The notes under the pieces were generated by a model. The model searched no databases and was not told the origin of the DNA. It saw only the letters and a list, made by a program, of their open reading frames with translations. Below, one piece after another: positions 1-6,200 of a stretch of DNA of 14,568 bases. The stretch lies in the NCBI GenBank assembly GCA_900313355.1, contig OMQZ01000032.1:1-14568 (forward strand), written 5' to 3'. Both the position numbers and the translations under genes were made by a program. The stretch is from an uncultured Rhodospirillaceae bacterium. GTDB lineage: Bacteria > Pseudomonadota > Alphaproteobacteria > RF32 > CAG-239. Every line of letters starts with the position of its first letter. Position 1 is the stretch's first letter.

Positions 1-357
1 ACGTACCTTTAATGTACGCTGCGGTACTTCCGCTTTTATTTCAACTCTATCTGACCTATTCTCCGAGCTTTTTTATAAGGTGTCATCTAAAGCAAAAACT
101 GCGAGAGCGGAAAAATTCACGTACCTTTTTGTACGCTAAAATTTTCATCTTTCTTTTTTTGCTTCTACTCGCACACGCTCTCCGAGCTTTTTTATATGGT
201 GTCATCTAGAGCTGAAATTGCAAGAGCGGAAAAATTTACGTACCTTTTTGTACGCTAAAATTTTCATCTTTCTTTTTTTTGCTTTTACTCGCACACGCTC
301 TCCGAGCTTTTTTATAAGGTGTCATCTAGAGCTGAAATTGCAAGTATGGAAAAATTT
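1..357. repeat. Tandem intergenic repeat, three units of about 119 bp plus a decayed fourth
   Basis: Three head-to-tail copies start near 1, 119 and 238; a decayed partial copy continues from about 358. Each unit carries the word CTCCGAGCTTTTT (61-73, 180-192, 300-312; spacing 119 and 120 bp), then a T-rich stretch, GGTGTCATCTA, and a hairpin centred on CGTAC-loop-GTACG (about 120-134 and 239-253). In copies 2 and 3 that hairpin is lengthened by near-complementary GAAAAATTTA and TAAAATTTTC arms. Copy 1 is the most divergent. Open frames crossing this block exist only because the unit repeats. The word CACGCTCTCCGAGCTTTTT recurs downstream of the operon near 13351, so this is one repeat family found on both sides. 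Function unknown. Confidence 0.85.
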
Positions 358-577
358 ATACAGGCTTATTTGCGTTAAAATTTTTTGCCTTTTTCAAGTA
401 AAGATAAAATAACAAGAATGAATTTTCTTTAAGATATGTTAATCTTTTAATATTATGTTAGACTATAACGAGTTTCCGATTTTTTGATAAGTTGGGGATT
501 TGGATGCGTTCATGTTAGACTTTTTGAAATAATGAGTATAACATAAATAAGGTCTTTGTATAAGGAAGGACATTGCA
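358..577 (+). other. AT-rich leader without a recognisable gene, upstream of virB7
   Basis: With the repeat block to its left, this completes a 577-base stretch without a supported gene. It starts with decayed repeat sequence (358-400) and becomes strongly AT-rich. No open frame with a ribosome binding site is visible on either strand. It must hold the operon promoter unless transcription enters from further upstream. The only structured signal I see is the pair of ATGTTAGACT words described separately. Confidence 0.6.
455..542 (+). promoter_or_regulatory. Possible promoter/operator region of the virB operon
   Basis: The ten-base word ATGTTAGACT occurs twice, at 455-464 and 512-521, 57 bp apart, and each copy is followed by a TATAAC hexamer (464-469 and 537-542) resembling a -10 box. 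The -35 matches are poor for both, so the exact promoter is uncertain. The duplicated word could be a regulator binding site. This rests only on position and word repetition. Confidence 0.25.
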
Positions 578-757
578 ATGTATAAGAAAATGATTTTGTT
601 GTTTGCCGTTTTGCTCGTTTCAGGATGCGGCTCATATTATGAGCCGGAGCCGGTCGGTATCGGTAAAGATGTTAACGAACTCAAACTTTCGCCTTGTGCG
701 TGTATTCAGGTGGAACTGGATAAAACATTGCCGGATTGGTTTGTTGCGTCAATATAA
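578..757 (+). CDS. virB7: VirB7-like small lipoprotein of the type IV secretion core complex
   Basis: A 59-residue protein with a lipoprotein signal: basic start, hydrophobic core, and lipobox V14-S15-G16-C17, so the mature chain would begin at lipidated Cys17 and be about 43 residues long. Size, lipobox and position directly before virB8 and virB9 match VirB7, the small outer-membrane lipoprotein that binds VirB9 and anchors the core complex. The mature part has Cys40 and Cys42 after a Ser-Pro pair; Agrobacterium VirB7 forms a disulfide with VirB9 through its extra cysteine, so a similar bond is plausible. The ATG is preceded by AAGGAAGGA (562-570) at good spacing. The stop lies 10 bases before virB8. 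The sequence is too short for firm homology, so the name rests mainly on context. Confidence 0.75.
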   Translation: MYKKMILLFAVLLVSGCGSYYEPEPVGIGKDVNELKLSPCACIQVELDKTLPDWFVASI

Positions 758-767
758 GGATAATTAA

Positions 768-1502
768 ATGGCAGATAGATTAGGCGTTAATAATGTTCAA
801 CAAAAGCTCATCGGCAACAGGCCGAATGCGCCGCGTCGTCTTGACCGCTCTAGGGCAAAAGAGGATGTTGTTGTCGTTAATGCTTCCGAAAAACGTTATT
901 TATGGACGGCACGTGCGTTTGCCGTTATTGTGGCAATAAGTATTTGTTGTAATCTGGTTTTGACTTTGGCTATTGCTCAGCTTGTACCGCTTTATCGTGT
1001 CGAACCGTTTTTGCTTACTTTTGAGAACAAACAAGAACAAGTTTATGATATTGTTCCGCTTGGAAATATGACCGATCAAAAAACTGTTACGGAAGTTTTT
1101 GTTCGCGAATATGTGCTCTTAAGAAGCGCGTTTGTGAATGACGCAAGAGAAATGGAAGCGCGTTGGATGCCGGGCAGTATGCTCCAAGAGATGTCGTCGC
1201 CGGCAATTTATCAGTCATTTATTGATAAGACAGCAAAGCGTGCATTAGATATTATTAGAACGAAAGGCTTAACAAGAGTGGTCAGAATTATGACCGTCAA
1301 CGAATTAAGCCGTGGGTTGTGGCAGGTTGAATATGAAACAAGAGATATGTATCCTGATTCAACAGCCCCTCAAATCGATTATTGGACAGCATCGTTAAAG
1401 ATTGCGTATCGCAAAAAAACAGTTAAATATGGTGAAAGGTTGAATAATCCTATCGGGTTTACCGTTACGGCTTATTCGCTTTCTCATAATAAGACCGAAT
1501 AG
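768..1502 (+). CDS. virB8: VirB8-like inner-membrane protein of the type IV secretion system
   Basis: 244 residues: a basic cytoplasmic N-terminus (1-46), one transmembrane helix (about 49-72), then a periplasmic domain (about 75-240). Just after the helix comes LVPLYRVEPFLL, which matches the VirB8 family pattern in which a 'PL...VEPY/F' segment leads into the periplasmic fold, and the next stretch has the family's Y/FV..YV..R pattern (REYVLLR). VirB8 is a bitopic assembly factor that joins the inner-membrane platform to VirB9 and VirB10. The Dot/Icm protein DotI/IcmL has a related fold and is the alternative, but neighbours and motif favour VirB8. The ATG follows AAGGA at short spacing. The stop is 14 bases before virB9, so the genes are probably co-transcribed. 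Confidence 0.85.
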   Translation: MADRLGVNNVQQKLIGNRPNAPRRLDRSRAKEDVVVVNASEKRYLWTARAFAVIVAISICCNLVLTLAIAQLVPLYRVEPFLLTFENKQEQVYDIVPLGNMTDQKTVTEVFVREYVLLRSAFVNDAREMEARWMPGSMLQEMSSPAIYQSFIDKTAKRALDIIRTKGLTRVVRIMTVNELSRGLWQVEYETRDMYPDSTAPQIDYWTASLKIAYRKKTVKYGERLNNPIGFTVTAYSLSHNKTE

Positions 1503-1516
1503 AAAAGGAAAAGCAA

Positions 1517-3187
1517 ATGAAACATTATTTGTTAAAAGCGTTGGTTGTTTTATTGGTGCTCGGCGGAGCAACAAATGTTTTTGCTCAAGCAACGATTGAC
1601 AGTTTGAATCAAAATGCCAATCAATCGCAGGGCAATTATCAACCTCAGAATTTGGATTATATCGGTATGGGCTCACTCGGAATGATGCAAAGCGCTTGGC
1701 TTGATCCGCTTCAGAATCTGGGCGAAGGACAAACAAAACCGGCATATTCAAAATATTATTGGTCGCCGGATTTGGTCTTGCCGGTCAGATTAAGAACAGG
1801 TATGCTCACTTTGATTAATTTTCCGGAATGGGAACTTTTGGAAAATGTTTATATCGGTGATGAGAGCACATTTAACGGTGAAATTACAGGTCCAAACACA
1901 TTGCTCCTTTATCCGAAACCAGGATCAACAACGGTCGGTGTTGATACGAACGTTATGGTTTTCGGTCGTTCAGGCAACAAATATGTGTTTTATGTCAGAA
2001 GCGAAGGCGTGAACACAGAGCGCTTAACAAACTCTGTGATTGATATTGAGGTCGTTGACGGGCAAAAAAAAACGTCGGCCGGCGGTAGCGGTTCCGTCGG
2101 CGGGTCGTCTAACCGATTGAATGCCAGCAATTACGGCGGAAGCAATAAATCTGTTGATTCGACATTCACACGTCGTTATCAAAAAGAAGATTGGATTCAA
2201 AGCATTCCGCTTGATCCCTCACAGTTTAAGTTTGATATTGAGGTTTATGTGCCAAATCCGGATGATGTTGTCATCGCCCCTGAAAGAGTTTGGCGTGATG
2301 ATATTTTCACGTATATTGATTTAGGCGAAAAAGCTCTGAATATGGTACAACGTCCGATTGTGACATTGATTGTCGAGCGCGTGGAAACGCCAGTCGGCTT
2401 TAGAGCTAAAGGTCCGAACAACAGATTAATTGTTGTTGAAGGCGTGGGTGATATGGTTCTTCGCAACGGCAAGCGCATTGTGTGTTTGAAACTGCGCAGA
2501 GCTGATGACAGCGGTGTTTATAACATAGTCGCAGATACAAATGATTGGGACGTTCCAGCACCTCTTCCGTCAAAACAAAACGGGGCCGGCGGATCTGCTG
2601 ATGTTCAGGGGTTTGATTTATCCGGTGGCTTGGTTGATCAAAATGTTGAAAATGTTTGGGGCGATAATGCGTCAACAGCAGAAAAAGCAAAATCCGGTGC
2701 TCAAACGCAGGAAGTTGCCGGCGAGACACAAATTAGCGTCGGTAATAACGGCGAGCTTCTTGTTCCTGAATATGAGTTGCAAAACAGTGGAGCTTCAAGC
2801 GCTCCGGCAAACGGCGAGGAAGTGACATATACGACAATGTATAAACTTCAACCCGGCGAAACGCATGTCGAATATGCTGATTTGCCGTCAGGTTACAGAT
2901 ACGGCGCAGGTTTTTCAAATGAGGAAAATGCAAGCATTTCGGTCGAGCTCGGAACAGATGCAAATGTTTCAAATTTGGAAAACTTATGGGCAGAACTGTC
3001 AAAACGTTATGGCGATACTTTAGGATCGTATCAACCGTTCTATTCGGTCGATGCGCCGGCAGATGGTCAGGGTAAAGAACTTTTCCACTTGAGAATTGGT
3101 CCGGTGCCTTCGATTGATACGGGCGACAAGATTTGCAGTGAACTTGGGAGAAACGGTGTTTTCTGCAGCGTAATCAGAATTCAATAA
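1517..3187 (+). CDS. virB9: VirB9-like outer-membrane core protein with an added C-terminal SPOR-like domain
   Basis: 556 residues, about twice the usual VirB9 length. A Sec signal peptide ends at VFA|Q (cleavage after Ala23). The VirB9 N-terminal domain (about 78-180) has R.RTGMLTLINFPEWE, a Lys-Pro turn (YPKPGS) and a TN-type strand; a Gly/Ser-rich linker follows (about 186-215). The C-terminal domain (about 219-331) has WRDDIFTYIDLG, RPIVTLIVER and LRNGKRIVCLKL, the pattern of the VirB9/TrbG/CagX part that contacts VirB7 and VirB10. After a low-complexity linker (about 335-465), residues about 470-556 resemble a SPOR domain: a start with LG, a spaced 'LW..L...YG', FHLRIGPV, and a closing ICSELGRNGVFCSVIRI with paired cysteines. 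SPOR domains bind denuded peptidoglycan, so this protein may tie the core complex to the cell wall. The VirB9 call is firm; the SPOR call is by pattern only. Confidence 0.88.
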   Translation: MKHYLLKALVVLLVLGGATNVFAQATIDSLNQNANQSQGNYQPQNLDYIGMGSLGMMQSAWLDPLQNLGEGQTKPAYSKYYWSPDLVLPVRLRTGMLTLINFPEWELLENVYIGDESTFNGEITGPNTLLLYPKPGSTTVGVDTNVMVFGRSGNKYVFYVRSEGVNTERLTNSVIDIEVVDGQKKTSAGGSGSVGGSSNRLNASNYGGSNKSVDSTFTRRYQKEDWIQSIPLDPSQFKFDIEVYVPNPDDVVIAPERVWRDDIFTYIDLGEKALNMVQRPIVTLIVERVETPVGFRAKGPNNRLIVVEGVGDMVLRNGKRIVCLKLRRADDSGVYNIVADTNDWDVPAPLPSKQNGAGGSADVQGFDLSGGLVDQNVENVWGDNASTAEKAKSGAQTQEVAGETQISVGNNGELLVPEYELQNSGASSAPANGEEVTYTTMYKLQPGETHVEYADLPSGYRYGAGFSNEENASISVELGTDANVSNLENLWAELSKRYGDTLGSYQPFYSVDAPADGQGKELFHLRIGPVPSIDTGDKICSELGRNGVFCSVIRIQ

Positions 3188-3200
3188 GAGAAGATGGCTT

Positions 3201-6200
3201 ATGAGTAAAGAACAGTTACAACTTACACATTCGGAACGTTATGTTCGTAAAACCAATCGAATTATTCTCATTATCGGGATTGTTTCGTTTGTGGCGTTTT
3301 TGTTCGGTTTGATTTTGCTCTTTTCAAGCAAAGGGCCGAGTGATGATTATCAAGAACCTGTCTTTACTGCTGATGATGATGTTTTGGACGAAGAGCTTGA
3401 CAATGCGTCAGGTCTGCTTTCAAGCGATATTGAATTTGATACGGTAGAAACGCAAGAATTGCCGATTACGACAACGCCTAATCCCGTTAATATGGGACAG
3501 GTTGTTTTAGGCACAGAAGCAAAAAACGTTTTGACCATCGGAACAAACGGTAAAACATCTATTCGAATTGTTTCGGTCAAACTTGCCGAGCCACCGTTTG
3601 ACGGTTTTGTGTATCAGGATAATTGCACAAGCGTTGAGCTTCGAGGAAATCAAACTTGTAATGTTGTGATGAGTTGGGCTCCGGTTGTTGCCGGAAATGT
3701 GCAAAATAATTTTATTGTTTCGTGGCACGAAACGAATTTAAGCGCACAAAACGCTAAGGCTCAAAAAGTTCCGGTAGAAGGAAATGCCATTACAAAAGAA
3801 GATTGCAATTTTTGCGAACAGGTTCCTTCAAATGTTTTAGGTTCTGTAGATGAAACAAATGCAAATAAGCGACAAATCGCATATGGACCGGATGGTCGGG
3901 AAATCGGCTATATTGACGCTGAAGGTTATGTTTATAATGATGCCGGTCAGGTTATCGGTCGTGTTAATTCTGATGGTTTGATTATTGACAGCAATGGAAA
4001 TATTATCGGGGTAAGCGGTAACAAAAAGCTTATTTTTGATGATAACGGAAAAGTTATCGGATATGCGGGAGCAGACGGAACAGCCTTTGATATGCAAGGC
4101 GGCGTTATCGGAAAAGTCTTGTCTAATGGTGCGGTTGTTGATTTGAACGGAAATATTATCGGTAAGAGCGTTGATGCCGGATTAGTTTATGATGTTAAAG
4201 GCAATATTGTCGGACAAGTTATGGATGACGGAACGGTCGTTGATGATGACGGAAATGTTATCGGACGTCTGAACGCTCAAGGCGAGGTTGTCGATTTAAG
4301 CGGTCAAAAGCTCGGAAACATCGGCCAAACTGGAAAGACAGTCATTGATGATGAAGGAAATTCATTGGGTGTTGTGTTGCCGGACAGTTCTATTATTGAT
4401 GAAAACGGCAATATTGTCGGGCAGGTTGATGAAAACGGAGATGTCTTCAAAGTTAATCACCGCGTTGTCGGGTCGCTCGGCAGCAACAGACAGAGAGCAT
4501 ATGACGCTCAGCGTAATGATATCGGCTATGTTGATGACGAAGGGGTTGTTCGCGATCAAAGCGGAAATATTATCGGGCGTGTCGGTGCTGACGGAACGGT
4601 TTTGAATATGTCAGGGGAAGTTATCGGGCGAACAGGCGAACAATCTGTTTATGATGCTGACGGAAAGGTTGTCGGTTTTGCAGGGGAAGATGGCAAAGCG
4701 GTCGGCTTTGACGGGAATAATTTAGGCAAGGTGATTTCTGAGAGTGCTGCTTTTGATGCCAATGGTCAAATGCTTGGTAAGACTTCTGAGCATGTGATTT
4801 ATAACTCAGACGGAAATGCCGTCGGCGTCGTTGATGAAAACGGGCAAGCACTTGATTTTGATGGCAATGTTATCGGTCAAAAATCTGACAATGCTTTGGC
4901 TGTTGATGATGAGGGCAAGGTTTTAGGCAAAATTACCGGTAAAATGGCTTATGGTCTTGACGGCAAAGCTTTGGGTACTGTAGATGATCAGGGACAACTT
5001 GTGGATTTTGATGGTAATATAATCGGAGAGGCTTTGTCAGACGGTTCTGTTGTCGATAGAAACGGAAAAGTTATCGGTCAAATGCCTAAAGAAGTTGTTT
5101 TTGATGAAAAGGGTAATTTGCTCGGTATTGTTGACGGTGATAAAATTATTTCTTTAGAAGGTAAAGAGGTCGGGACAATTCAAGCCGATGGAACTGCCGT
5201 TGATGAGAACGGAAAGCAGATCGGTATGGCTACAAAAGAAGTTGCGTATGCAGATGACGGAAAAATTTTGGGCAGAGTTGATGATAACGGCCAAGTTTTT
5301 GATTTCGACGGCAATAAAATTGCACGGAAAGTTGATGATGGTGTTGTCGGGAAAAACGGTAATTTAATCGGTATTGAGCCAAAAGAAGCCGTTTATGATG
5401 AAAACGGCAAGTTAATCGGTTTTGTGGATGAAAACGGAAAAGTCTTTAATTTTGCCGGAGAAAATATCGGGGAGGTTTCTGCGGACGGAACAGCTCGAGG
5501 CAAAAATGGTGAAATTCTCGGAAAGGCTGTCAATGAGGTTGCATATAGTGATGATGGAAAAGTTATCGGTTTGGTTGATGATAACGGAAAGGTGATCGAT
5601 TTTTCGGGTGTTGAACTCGGGCAAAAAATTGAGGGCGGATCTGTTGTTAACGAAAGCGGCAAACTTGTCGGTCAAGCGCCTAAAGAAGTTATTTATGACG
5701 ACGATGGAAACGCTGTCGGTTTGGCAACAAAAAAAGGAAAGGTTCTTGATTTTAAGGGCAAAAATATCGGCACGCTTCAAAAAGACGGAACAGCTGTTGA
5801 TGAAAACGGCAATTTAATCGGGCGTGTGGGTGAGCAAAATGTTAAAAAGATGCGTGCGGCATATGATATGGACGGCAATATTATCGGATATATCGATGAG
5901 AACGGAAATGTTTATGATTTTGCCGGCAATTTAATCGGGCGAGTGCTTGATGACGGAACAATTGTTGATTTGGACGGAAATGTTATCGGCAGAGCCGGTG
6001 AAATGATGTATTTCGTGACGGATGAAAACGGTCAAATTATCGGATATATCAATAAAAATGGTGAAATCGTAAATGCAGAAGGCAACGTTGTGGGACGTGT
6101 TGATGAAAAAGGTAATTTGGTTGTAGATGAAATGCTTCGCGTTGGTTCTGTGGTGCGTACGGATTTGATTGTTGTGACACCTGCCGGTTCTATTTTAGGA

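Noticed and set aside
298..312. GCTC-TCC-GAGC followed by T6 read as a rho-independent terminator in the upstream repeat
   Set aside because: The stem is only four base pairs and is lost in the first copy, while the surrounding word is conserved regardless. It is better explained as part of the repeat.
12..412. Two plus-strand open frames (12-209 and 218-412) encoding Phe/Leu/Arg-rich peptides
   Set aside because: Both lie in the 119-bp tandem repeat, resemble each other only because the DNA repeats, and have no ribosome binding site. They are by-products of the repeat.
1395..1751. 118-residue minus-strand frame across the virB8-virB9 junction
   Set aside because: It is antisense to two well-supported genes and has no recognisable domain or ribosome site. 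Other antisense frames within 2245-12232 were dropped for the same reason.
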